Source: Corallococcus soli
GTDB taxonomy: Bacteria; Myxococcota; Myxococcia; Myxococcales; Myxococcaceae
Assembly: GCF_014930455.1 (NCBI RefSeq)
Contig: NZ_JAAIYO010000010.1
Coordinates: 62,001-126,000, forward strand
Direction: 5' to 3'
Length of the DNA stretch: 64,000 bases
The position numbers and the translations under genes are program-made. Shown piece after piece: positions 34,883 through 42,475 of the stretch (position 1 is its first letter; each line of letters begins with the position of its first letter). Under the pieces are notes generated by a model. The model was not told the origin of the DNA and searched no databases. It saw only the letters and a program-made list of their open reading frames with translations.

Positions 34883-35953
34883 TCAGTCCTCGAAGAAGCG
34901 GTCGGTGTGCAGGTAGTTCATCGCCAGCACCGTGACGAGCGAGGCCAACTGCATCGCCGCCTCGCGGCTGTCGTCCGGGTGCAGGGTGAGGTTCAGCGCG
35001 GCGGTGCGCTCCGACAGGTGGTCCACCAGGGCCCGCACCACGCCCCGGCCCACGCCGGAGTAGTGGCCCACCGTGGACAGCAGGCGCTGTCGCTCCGCCT
35101 GCACCAGCGTCGTCGCGCTCACGGGGGCCTCGCCCGGGCCCCAGAAGATGTCCTCCAGCGCGTGGTCGAAGGCGTTGCGCAGCTCCAGGTCCACCTTCTC
35201 GTCCAGCTCGCGCTGGCGATAGTGATCCTGGACGGTGCCCTCCATCTCCTCCGTGGTGAGGTCTGGCTGGGCCAGCCGCACCAGGGCGGGCGCGCGGCCC
35301 AGGCGCTTCGCGATGTCCTCCACGTACTCCAGCTTCTTGAGCGCCCCCCAGCCCTGGTAGCGCTTCTTCCAGTCGCTGCCCGGCGTGAGCCACACGGCGA
35401 AGGTCTCCGCGAAGTCCTCGTCCGGGTGCTTCTGCGCGTACCACCCGGCGATGTGGAAGACGTAGCGGCGGGAGAAGGGCCGGGGCTTGTAGTCGTCCTG
35501 GTACGGCCGCCCGTAGTCGCCGAACACGCGGCGCCACGCGTCCGTCTCATAGAGGCGGTAGGCGTAGTTGAAGGCGTGGCCGGCCTCGTGGCGCAGGTAC
35601 ATGAGGCTCTCTGCCTCCGTCTCCGCGCTGCCCCCCAGCTCCGCCTCGATGGACAGCAGGTCCGGATCCGCCAGGTAGAAGGGCAGGCCGATGACGGGCA
35701 CCCCCGACGGACAGCCCCATTCGTCGGACAGGTAGCACTGGGGTTTGAACGACAGCCCCTTCGCCTCCAGCTCCGCGTGCAGCTGCGCGATGTAACGCTC
35801 CAGCGGCGTGCCGGCGAGCCGCAGCGACAGGTCCTTGATGCGCGCCTGGAGCAGCGCCTCGCGCCGGGGTGACAGCCGGCCGCGGCCGTCGCTGCCCTCG
35901 GTGGGGTGTTTCTCGCGCAGCAGCCGCGACTCGGGCTGGGGGGATGGCATCAT
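34883..35953 (-). CDS. putative zinc metallopeptidase (Peptidase_Mx-like)
   Basis: A 356-residue protein. Zinc site: HEAGH (His122, Glu123, His126) followed ~57 residues later by Glu183 (DFAETFAVWL), the third ligand. Other motifs (DEWGCPSGVPVIGLPFYLAD, GRPYQDDYKPRPFSRRYV) match my memory of the putative zinc-binding metallopeptidase family of unknown function. It seems cytoplasmic. The start is unclear: ATG 35953 and ATG 35950 lie right after GAAGGG, which is very close. It is the first gene of the pair with the ATP-grasp ligase. Confidence 0.75.
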   Translation of the reverse strand: MMPSPQPESRLLREKHPTEGSDGRGRLSPRREALLQARIKDLSLRLAGTPLERYIAQLHAELEAKGLSFKPQCYLSDEWGCPSGVPVIGLPFYLADPDLLSIEAELGGSAETEAESLMYLRHEAGHAFNYAYRLYETDAWRRVFGDYGRPYQDDYKPRPFSRRYVFHIAGWYAQKHPDEDFAETFAVWLTPGSDWKKRYQGWGALKKLEYVEDIAKRLGRAPALVRLAQPDLTTEEMEGTVQDHYRQRELDEKVDLELRNAFDHALEDIFWGPGEAPVSATTLVQAERQRLLSTVGHYSGVGRGVVRALVDHLSERTAALNLTLHPDDSREAAMQLASLVTVLAMNYLHTDRFFED

Positions 35954-36291
35954 CCCTTCGATAGGTAGGGCTGGCCGGCGGGGATGGACAGCCCGGCGGG
36001 CACGGCCGAGCAGCCATGCCGCCGAGCCCTCGAAAGGGCGGGTCATGCACCCTGGCGCGCGCCGTGGACGCCTTGCCTCCAGGGCCCGCCCGCCGGCCCC
36101 GGTGCGCTTCCAGGCGCTGCCGGCCAACCCCATCGCGCAGACACGGCCGCTGCGCCGGGCCCGGGTGCCGGGCATGCAGGCAGCGGGCGGGCAGGGTGGC
36201 CGGCCCCGGACAAGTGGGCATTTTTCCAGTGGGAAACCCCAGGGAGTCACCATAGGGACCGGTCTCCCCCATCCACGGAGCTTCACGGAAC
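35954..36291. promoter_or_regulatory. 338-bp divergent gap with an inverted repeat
   Basis: This gap separates the leftward metallopeptidase operon from the rightward twin-kinase gene. TTTCC and GGAAA (36223-36236) form a small dyad, and AGTGGG occurs twice (36213 and 36228-36233), spaced about 16 bp. These lie 55-80 bp upstream of the kinase start and may be its control region. Nothing else stands out. Confidence 0.4.
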
Positions 36292-39288
36292 ATGAGTCAG
36301 GCAGTCCCTCCCGGCCCGGAAGCCCTCTTCACGGGGAGCAGTCAGATGCACGCGCTCGTGCGCGCGCACGACTGGGCTTCGACCCCGGTGGGCCCCGTGG
36401 CTTCCTGGCCGACGAGTCTCAAGGTGCTCGTGAAGACCCTGCTCGGCTCGCGCTACCCCATGATCCTCACGTGGGGCCCGGAGCTCAGCCAGTTCTACAA
36501 TGACGCCTATTCGGCGGTGATTGGCGACAAGCACCCGGGGGCGCTGGGCACGGACATCCGGGGCACGCTGGCGGAGGCGTGGGACGCGCTGGGGCCGCTG
36601 GTCATGGAGGCGATGACCACCGGCGTCGCCAGCTGGGTGCCGGCGCTCATGCTGCTGCTGGAGCGCAGCGGCTACCGGGAGGAGTCCTACTTCGACGTCA
36701 GCCACGCGCCCGCCTTCGACGACGCGGGCGCCATTGGCGGCATGCTGGCGGTGTGCGCGGAGGTGACGCAGCAGGTGCTGAGCAGCCGACGCATGCGGCT
36801 CTTGCGCGACCTGTCCGCCCGGGCGTCGGACACGCCCAGCGTGGCGAAGACGTGCGCGGACCTGATGTCCGCCATGGCCGGGCATCCGCTGGACGTGCCC
36901 TTCGCGCTGCTCTACCTGCGCTCCGCGGACGACCGGTCGCTGACGCTGAGCGGGGCCGTGGGCCTGGAGCGGGGGGGCCCCCTGAGCCCCGAAACCCTCG
37001 CGTTGGAGCCGGATGCCCCGGAGGCGGCCTTCTTCCTGCGCGCCCTGGCGGGGGAGCGCGTGCGCCGGGACGGCCTGGAGTCGCGGCTGTCGCTGAAGGG
37101 CGGGCCCTTCGGGGACGCGGTGGGCTCGCTGCTACTCCAGTCGCTCGCGGGGGCGGGCACCGCCGCGCCCCTGGGCGTGCTCGTCACGGGGCTGTCCCCC
37201 AACCGCGCCTTCGATGAAGGCCATGCGTCGTTCTGCGAGCTGATGGCCTCCCAGGTGGCGGTGGCGCTGCGCAACGCGCGGGCCTACGAGGAGGAGCGGC
37301 GGCGCGCCGAACAACTGGCGGAGCTGGACCGGGCCAAGACGGCCTTCTTCCACAACATCTCCCACGAGTTCCGCACGCCGCTCACGCTGATGCTGGGGCC
37401 GCTGGAGGACGTGCTCGCGCGGGGACCCGTGACGGAGGCCGCCCGGCAGGACCTGGAGGTGGTGCACCGCAACGCGGGCCGCCTGCTGCGGCTGGTGAAC
37501 ACGCTGCTGGACTTCAGCCGGCTGGAGGCGGGGCGCATCGATTCGTGCTTCGAGCCCACGGACCTGGCCGCGCTCACGCAGGACCTGGCCAGCCACTTCC
37601 GCTCCGCCGTGGAGCGCACGGGGCTGGCCTTCGTCGTGGACTGCCCGCCCCTGCCGGAGCCCGTCTACGTGGACCGGCAGATGTGGGAGAAGGTTGTCTT
37701 CAACCTGCTCTCCAACGCGCTCAAGTTCACCTTCACGGGCTCGCTCACCGTGCGGCTGACGGCCACCGACGACGCCGTCCTCCTGCGCGTCACCGACACC
37801 GGCACCGGCATCCCGGCCCAGGAGCTGCCCCACCTTTTCGAGCGCTTCCACCGCGTGCACAACGCGCGGGGGCGCACCCATGAGGGCACCGGCATCGGGC
37901 TGGCGCTGGTGAGCGAGCTGGTGGCGCAGCACGGCGGCGACGTGCGGGTGGACAGCGTGGTGGACGAGGGCAGCACCTTCACCATCCGCATCCCCCGGGG
38001 AAGCGCCCACCTGCCCGCCGAGCGCATCCTCGCCCCACGCGAGCACGCGTCCACCGCCACGGGCGCGCGCCCCTACCTCCAGGAGTCCGAGCGCTGGTCG
38101 GACCCCGAAGCCGCGCCCGCGTCCGTCCTCCCGTCGCCCGGGGCGCAGGGGCTGTCGGGGCCGCCGCCAGAAGCCCAGCGGCCCCGCGTGCTGGTGGCGG
38201 ACGACAACGCGGACATGCGCGAGTACGCGCAGCGCGTGCTGTCGCCCTCCTTCGACGTGACGCTGGTGGCGGACGGACAGGCGGCGCTGGAGGCCGCGCA
38301 CGCGAGCGTCCCGGACCTGGTGCTGACGGACGTGATGATGCCCAGGCTAGGCGGCTTCGGCCTGCTGCGCGCGCTGCGGGAGGCGCCCGCCACGCGCGCC
38401 GTCCCGGTGGTGATGCTGTCCGCGCGCGCTGGCGAGGAGGCGGCGGTGGAGGGGCTGGAGGCGGGCGCGGATGACTACCTGGTGAAGCCCTTCAGCGCCC
38501 GGGAGCTGGTGGCGCGGGTGCGCTCCATGCTGGAGCTGGCGCGCATGCGCCGTGAAGCCGTGCGCCAGGAGCTGCTCGCCGCGTCGCTGCGCGAGAGCCT
38601 CCAGGCCCGCGACGACTTCCTGGCGGTGGCGAGCCACGAGCTGAAGACGCCGCTGGCCGCCTTCCGGCTCCACCTGGAGCGGCTGGAGCGCAGCCTGGGC
38701 GAGGAGGCGCTGGGCCGGGCGAGGAGCCCGCTGGAGTCCGCGGGCCGGCAGGTGCAGCGGCTGCACGCGCTGATGGAGACGCTGCTGGACGTGTCCCAGC
38801 TCACCACGGGCCGGCTGGCGCTGGACTTGATCGACGTGGACCTCACCTCCGTGGTGGGCGACGCCGTGGCGCGGCTGCGTGACGAGGTGGAGCGGCTGGG
38901 CGTGACGGTGACGCTGGAGGCGGGGACGCCGCTCGTCGGCCGGTATGATCGACTGCGCATCGAACAGGTGATGACGAACCTGCTCTCGAACGCGGCCAGG
39001 TATGGCCAGGGCCGGCCCATCGCGGTGCGCGTGGCCTCTGAAGATGGCACCGCGCGCGTCATCGTGCGCGACGAGGGCATTGGCATCAGCGCGGAGGACC
39101 GCGCGCGCATCTTCGATCGCTTCGAGCGCGCGGTGCCCGCCCGCAACTACGGGGGCCTGGGCCTGGGCCTCTGGATTGCCCGCCAGGTGGTGGAGGCGCA
39201 CGGCGGCCGCATCTCCGTGGACAGCGCCCCGGGCGCGGGGTCCACCTTCATGGTGGAGCTGCCCCTGCGGGGACTCCCGGCGGCGTGA
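36292..39288 (+). CDS. twin-kinase hybrid sensor: PAS-GAF-HK-receiver-HK
   Basis: A 998-residue cytoplasmic sensor. Order: PAS-like (~30-160), GAF (~170-330), HisKA (His358, FFHNISHEFRTPL) with HATPase (~455-570), receiver (Asp680 in LVLTDVMMP, Lys732 in LVKPFS), then a second HisKA (His782, VASHELKTPL) with HATPase (~895-995, GLGLGLWIA). Having two complete kinase modules either side of a receiver is unusual; most hybrids have one. The first kinase could feed the receiver, which could then control the second. No adjacent response regulator. It may join the KaiC block's network, but that is guesswork. Confidence 0.9.
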   Translation: MSQAVPPGPEALFTGSSQMHALVRAHDWASTPVGPVASWPTSLKVLVKTLLGSRYPMILTWGPELSQFYNDAYSAVIGDKHPGALGTDIRGTLAEAWDALGPLVMEAMTTGVASWVPALMLLLERSGYREESYFDVSHAPAFDDAGAIGGMLAVCAEVTQQVLSSRRMRLLRDLSARASDTPSVAKTCADLMSAMAGHPLDVPFALLYLRSADDRSLTLSGAVGLERGGPLSPETLALEPDAPEAAFFLRALAGERVRRDGLESRLSLKGGPFGDAVGSLLLQSLAGAGTAAPLGVLVTGLSPNRAFDEGHASFCELMASQVAVALRNARAYEEERRRAEQLAELDRAKTAFFHNISHEFRTPLTLMLGPLEDVLARGPVTEAARQDLEVVHRNAGRLLRLVNTLLDFSRLEAGRIDSCFEPTDLAALTQDLASHFRSAVERTGLAFVVDCPPLPEPVYVDRQMWEKVVFNLLSNALKFTFTGSLTVRLTATDDAVLLRVTDTGTGIPAQELPHLFERFHRVHNARGRTHEGTGIGLALVSELVAQHGGDVRVDSVVDEGSTFTIRIPRGSAHLPAERILAPREHASTATGARPYLQESERWSDPEAAPASVLPSPGAQGLSGPPPEAQRPRVLVADDNADMREYAQRVLSPSFDVTLVADGQAALEAAHASVPDLVLTDVMMPRLGGFGLLRALREAPATRAVPVVMLSARAGEEAAVEGLEAGADDYLVKPFSARELVARVRSMLELARMRREAVRQELLAASLRESLQARDDFLAVASHELKTPLAAFRLHLERLERSLGEEALGRARSPLESAGRQVQRLHALMETLLDVSQLTTGRLALDLIDVDLTSVVGDAVARLRDEVERLGVTVTLEAGTPLVGRYDRLRIEQVMTNLLSNAARYGQGRPIAVRVASEDGTARVIVRDEGIGISAEDRARIFDRFERAVPARNYGGLGLGLWIARQVVEAHGGRISVDSAPGAGSTFMVELPLRGLPAA

Positions 39289-39296
39289 CGAAGAAA

Positions 39297-39328
39297 GGGG
39301 GACCCGGGCGCACGGCCCAGGCCCCCCC
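39297..39328. terminator. imperfect hairpin between convergent genes
   Basis: A GGGGGACCCGGGC arm and a downstream GGCCCAGGCCCCC arm pair with mismatches in the 69-bp gap between the twin-kinase gene and the M28 peptidase gene. Position supports a terminator for both strands. Confidence 0.45.
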
Positions 39329-39357
39329 TACAGGGACTTCACGTCAGGGGGCGTGAC

Positions 39358-41421
39358 TCACTGCCCGACGGTGAACACCAGGTCGTCGCGGTCGTTGTAC
39401 TCGTTGGACACGCACGGCCCGGAGGGGCTGCCGCTGCCGTAGCGGAACTGCGCGCGCACGGCCTGGTTGGCGCCCGAGGGCAGCGTGTACGTGGCGGACA
39501 GCGTCTGGGCGCCCGCGGCCGTCGGGGTGATGGTGGTGATGAGCGTCCAGACCGGCGTCGTCGCGCTGGCGTTGGCCGTGTAGTACAGGTCCAGGCGGTC
39601 CGACGACGGGCTGGCGTAGGCCCACACCGTGGCCTCCACCTTCACCTGCTTGCCAGGGGCGAAGTTGCTGCCGTCCACGGTGGACACCTTGAGCGCGTCG
39701 TTGGACTCGTCGCTGTGGAAGGTGCCGCTGCTGCCGTCGACGCAGGTGCCCCTGAGCGTGTTGGGCGCGCTCGTCTCCGCCGGGCTCATGGCCCCGCGGC
39801 CCTTGAACGCCGTGCCGCTGTCGCAGGTGGCGGCCACCGCGCTGCAACGCAGCGTCCTGTAGGTGGCGTCATACGTGCCGGACGTGGACACGTTGGACAC
39901 CGTCGCCGTGGTGGTGCTCGTGGTGGTGGCGTTGCCCGCGCTGTCGGACGCCTTCGCCGCGAAGGTGTGGCTGCCGTTGGCCACCGTGCGGCTGTCCCAC
40001 GCGAAGGTGTAGGGGGACGTGAAGTCCGTGCCCCGGATGGCGCCGTCCACGAAGAACTCCACCTTGTTGACGCCCACGTTGTCGCTGGCCGTCGCGGCCA
40101 GGGTCACCGTGCCCGTCACCGTGCCGCCGTTCGTCGGCGTGGTGAGCGACACCGTGGGGGCCTGGGTGTCCGTGGGCAGGCCGGGGATGGTGCCCTTGCC
40201 CAGCTCCGCCAGGTACGCGGCCGCGATGCGCGCGAACTTCAGCGCGTTGTTCGCGTTGTTGCCGCTCTGCCCGTCCGTGCTGTTGGCCAGCGTGTCGTTG
40301 GCCGTGTGGATGTACGGGTTGTCCTGGCTCATCGTCGCTTCGAACGGGATGGACGCCGGGTAGCCCGCGCTGGTCCACGACGCGTGGTCCGAGCAGCCGT
40401 AGCCGCACGTGATGTTGGAGCGCGAATAGCCCGTGTACGTGTCGATGAGGTTGCCCAGGAACGCGTTCTGCGCCGCGTTGGTGTTGTCGGTGACGATCGT
40501 CACCTCCACCGTGGAGCCGCGATAGTTGGTCATGTCCAGCTGGAGCACGCCCACCACGTTGGTGTTCGCCGCCTTGTGCGCCTGCGCGATGGCCTGCGAG
40601 CCCAGCAGGCCCACCTCCTCCGCTGCGTACGCCATGAACTTCACCGTGCGCGCCGGCTTGTAGCCCTTGGCCATCGCGACGCGGAACACCTCGGAGAGGG
40701 TGGCCACGCCGGAGGCGTCGTCATCCGCGCCCGGCGCCGTCGCGGTGGGGCGGCTGGAGGAGCCCACGTTGAGGTTGATGGAGTCCAGGTGGCCGCCAAT
40801 CACCACCACCTCGTTGGGCAGCAGGGTGCCCGTGACGGTGGCGATGACGGAGGGCTGATCCCAGGTGGCGTGCGTGTACAGCTGCACGTTCACGTCGCTG
40901 CGGCCCGCCGCGTAGGACAGCCACGTGTCCCGCAGCCAGTTGGACGCCTGTACGGAGCTGGCCGAGCCCTTGTAGTAGCGGTTCGTGTAGCTGGACAGCT
41001 GCGTGATGGTGCTGCGCAGGCTGGACTCCTGGAGGCCGGAGTACAGCGAGCTGACCACCGCCGCGTTGTCCAGCGTGTAGCTCACCAGCGACGGGTTGAT
41101 GGCCGGCTGCACGGGCGCCAGCACCGCCAGCGCCGCCTCCTGCGTGTCGTGCGTGAGGAAGCCCGCACACCGGTGGTACTTGTCGTGCATCAGCTTGGAC
41201 ACGTCCCCCAGCTGCGACTCGCGCAGCTTGAGCACGCTCACGCCGTTCGCCTCGCGCACCAGCGTGGGCACGGCCTCACCCGACGCGCGGAACGACGTGC
41301 GCAGGGCGTCCAGCGCCTCCGAGCCCACGGAGATGTAGACCTCCTTCTCGCGCGCCTCCTGGGCGGAGGCGGTGGCGCAGCACAGCGACAAAACGACGGG
41401 GGCCAGCTTCTTCAAACGCAT
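39358..41421 (-). CDS. secreted M28 aminopeptidase with Ig-like and shared C-terminal domains
   Basis: A 687-residue exported enzyme: ATG 41421 with GGAG upstream, then a signal (LSLCCATASA). The M28 zinc ligands are visible: GGHLDSI, DDDASG, AAEEVGLLGS, LDMTNY and YIHTANDT. It is a leucine-aminopeptidase type. An Ig-like domain follows (~425-520, PTVSLTTPTNGGTVTGTVTL). The last ~175 residues (encoded by 39358-39885) form a domain shared with the neighbouring large metalloprotease: GRGAM, NTLRGTCVDG, HSDES, RLDLYYT, QAVRAQFRYG and YNDRDDLVFTV. The enzyme probably digests prey protein outside the cell. The shared domain may help export or cell-surface attachment. Confidence 0.9.
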   Translation of the reverse strand: MRLKKLAPVVLSLCCATASAQEAREKEVYISVGSEALDALRTSFRASGEAVPTLVREANGVSVLKLRESQLGDVSKLMHDKYHRCAGFLTHDTQEAALAVLAPVQPAINPSLVSYTLDNAAVVSSLYSGLQESSLRSTITQLSSYTNRYYKGSASSVQASNWLRDTWLSYAAGRSDVNVQLYTHATWDQPSVIATVTGTLLPNEVVVIGGHLDSINLNVGSSSRPTATAPGADDDASGVATLSEVFRVAMAKGYKPARTVKFMAYAAEEVGLLGSQAIAQAHKAANTNVVGVLQLDMTNYRGSTVEVTIVTDNTNAAQNAFLGNLIDTYTGYSRSNITCGYGCSDHASWTSAGYPASIPFEATMSQDNPYIHTANDTLANSTDGQSGNNANNALKFARIAAAYLAELGKGTIPGLPTDTQAPTVSLTTPTNGGTVTGTVTLAATASDNVGVNKVEFFVDGAIRGTDFTSPYTFAWDSRTVANGSHTFAAKASDSAGNATTTSTTTATVSNVSTSGTYDATYRTLRCSAVAATCDSGTAFKGRGAMSPAETSAPNTLRGTCVDGSSGTFHSDESNDALKVSTVDGSNFAPGKQVKVEATVWAYASPSSDRLDLYYTANASATTPVWTLITTITPTAAGAQTLSATYTLPSGANQAVRAQFRYGSGSPSGPCVSNEYNDRDDLVFTVGQ

Positions 41422-41767
41422 GTTCCGCTCCGATTGCAGGCGAGGCACGCCCTGCGTGAACGCCACCCGTGCCCGCTGCTCAGGGGGAACCGAGGTGAGA
41501 AATGGCACGGTGAAAGACCGCCCACGTCCGTCCCGGACGGCAGCGTCCTGGACCCCGTGGGTTGGGAGCGCATCCTGGGGAAATCAAGACGTGGCCGTCA
41601 AGGCGGACAGCAGCGTGAAACAGGATGAGACAGGCAAAGCCGCAGTCGCTGAGCGGTGGCGCCACGCGGCGCCATGGCCATGACGCACCCGGGCCATGCG
41701 CGGGCGCGCGCGGAAACATTTCGCGGTGTCTTGGAACAGGCGGGGATGGAGGGGGAGGCGCCGCGCG
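41422..41767. promoter_or_regulatory. 346-bp gap with two inverted repeats
   Basis: Lying between the M28 gene and the 98-residue gene (both leftward), it should hold the M28 promoter. TGGCGCC-acgc-GGCGCCA (41657-41674) is a perfect 7-bp hairpin about 95 bp past the 98-residue gene's stop, a possible terminator. GTCCG-tcc-CGGAC (around 41528) is a second small dyad. No gene is convincing here. Confidence 0.4.
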
Positions 41768-42064
41768 TCAGGTCTGGAGGTTCAACGCCAGCGAACGACC
41801 GGCTTCGAAGCGGGGCTCGGACTTGAGCTTCTCCAGCACGCGCTCGGAGGCGATGAGCGTCACCTGGGGCAGCATCCCCGGTTCGCTCATCCACTTCACC
41901 GCGCCCAGCAGGTGATGTGCCTTGATGAACTCCAGCACGGCGCCGTGGAAGGCCTTGCCCTCCTCCTGCCAGGCCCGGGCCAGCACGTCCCTGCCGCGCC
42001 GCTCGGGGGCGCGACGTGCGGATGACCGCTCTTCGCGGGGCATGACGATGATTTCGATGAACAT
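41768..42064 (-). CDS. 98-residue hypothetical protein
   Basis: A 98-residue protein starting at ATG 42064 with a strong AGGAGG ribosome site. It has basic N-terminal residues (MPREERSSARRAPERRGRD) and a helical middle (FHGAVLEFIKAHHLLGAVKWM). The block VTLIASERVLEKLKSEP resembles no family I can name. It is probably cytoplasmic. It is likely transcribed alone; its function is unknown. Confidence 0.6.
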   Translation of the reverse strand: MFIEIIVMPREERSSARRAPERRGRDVLARAWQEEGKAFHGAVLEFIKAHHLLGAVKWMSEPGMLPQVTLIASERVLEKLKSEPRFEAGRSLALNLQT

Positions 42065-42198
42065 CGCGTCACCCTCCTGAAGGCAAGAACAACGAAGCGG
42101 CGCGCACTATCGCATGAACCTGTGTCCGCCCGCCGCCAGGTGCCCACCCTTTTGCGGAAGGTCCTTTCCGCTTCCGGGACTTACCGGGCACCCCTCCC

Positions 42199-42226
42199 TT
42201 GACATGCGCGAATTGCAGGTTTGATG
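42199..42226 (+). promoter_or_regulatory. candidate sigma-70 promoter of the decayed VOC gene
   Basis: TTGACA at 42199-42204 is a perfect -35, but the -10 is poor: candidates TTTGAT or TTGATG lie 15-16 bp downstream. It precedes a short AT-richer leader and the AAGGAGG ribosome site at 42277-42283. If real, it is the orphan promoter of the truncated gene. Confidence 0.4.
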
Positions 42227-42289
42227 GGTGGGTGTCTGCCGATTGTTGGACACGCAGAAAGTGGGAAACACCCAGAAGGAGGCTGTCCA

Positions 42290-42399
42290 TGGAGCCGCAC
42301 CGGGGCCGTTTGTTCGAGCACGTCCACCTCCTGCTCCGGGACCTTGAAGCAAGCAAGCGCTGCGAGAAGGCGGTGCTGGAGGTGGTGGGCGTCGCGTCG
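42290..42399 (+). pseudogene. N-terminal remnant of a VOC/glyoxalase-family gene
   Basis: Starting at ATG 42290, with a perfect AAGGAGG site 6 bases upstream, the frame reads MEPHRGRLFEHVHLLLRDLEASKRC and AVLEVVGV. That is the first strand and helix of a vicinal-oxygen-chelate protein, where FEHVHLxVxDLEAS is the usual first half-site. After ~36 codons the homology stops. The frame runs into the terminator hairpin of the neighbouring protease gene. So the 5' end with its signals survives and the rest (~90 codons) has been deleted. Confidence 0.6.
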
Positions 42400-42411
42400 G
42401 GCGGGAGTGAC

Positions 42412-42447
42412 GCCAGGGGCCCCCGGGATGATCCGGGAGCCCCTGGC
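42412..42447 (-). terminator. terminator of the large metalloprotease gene
   Basis: GCCAGGGGC and GCCCCTGGC are the 9-bp outer arms, with a further CCGGG pairing inside (one bulge). It lies 29 bp past the leftward protease stop. Confidence 0.75.
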
Positions 42448-42475
42448 GCGCGAGGCGACTTCGCGCGTGGCGCGA

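Noticed and set aside
31624-34935. Long rightward frame over the FUSC and ATP-grasp genes
   Set aside because: Overlaps two confident leftward genes and encodes a low-complexity basic product with no motif.
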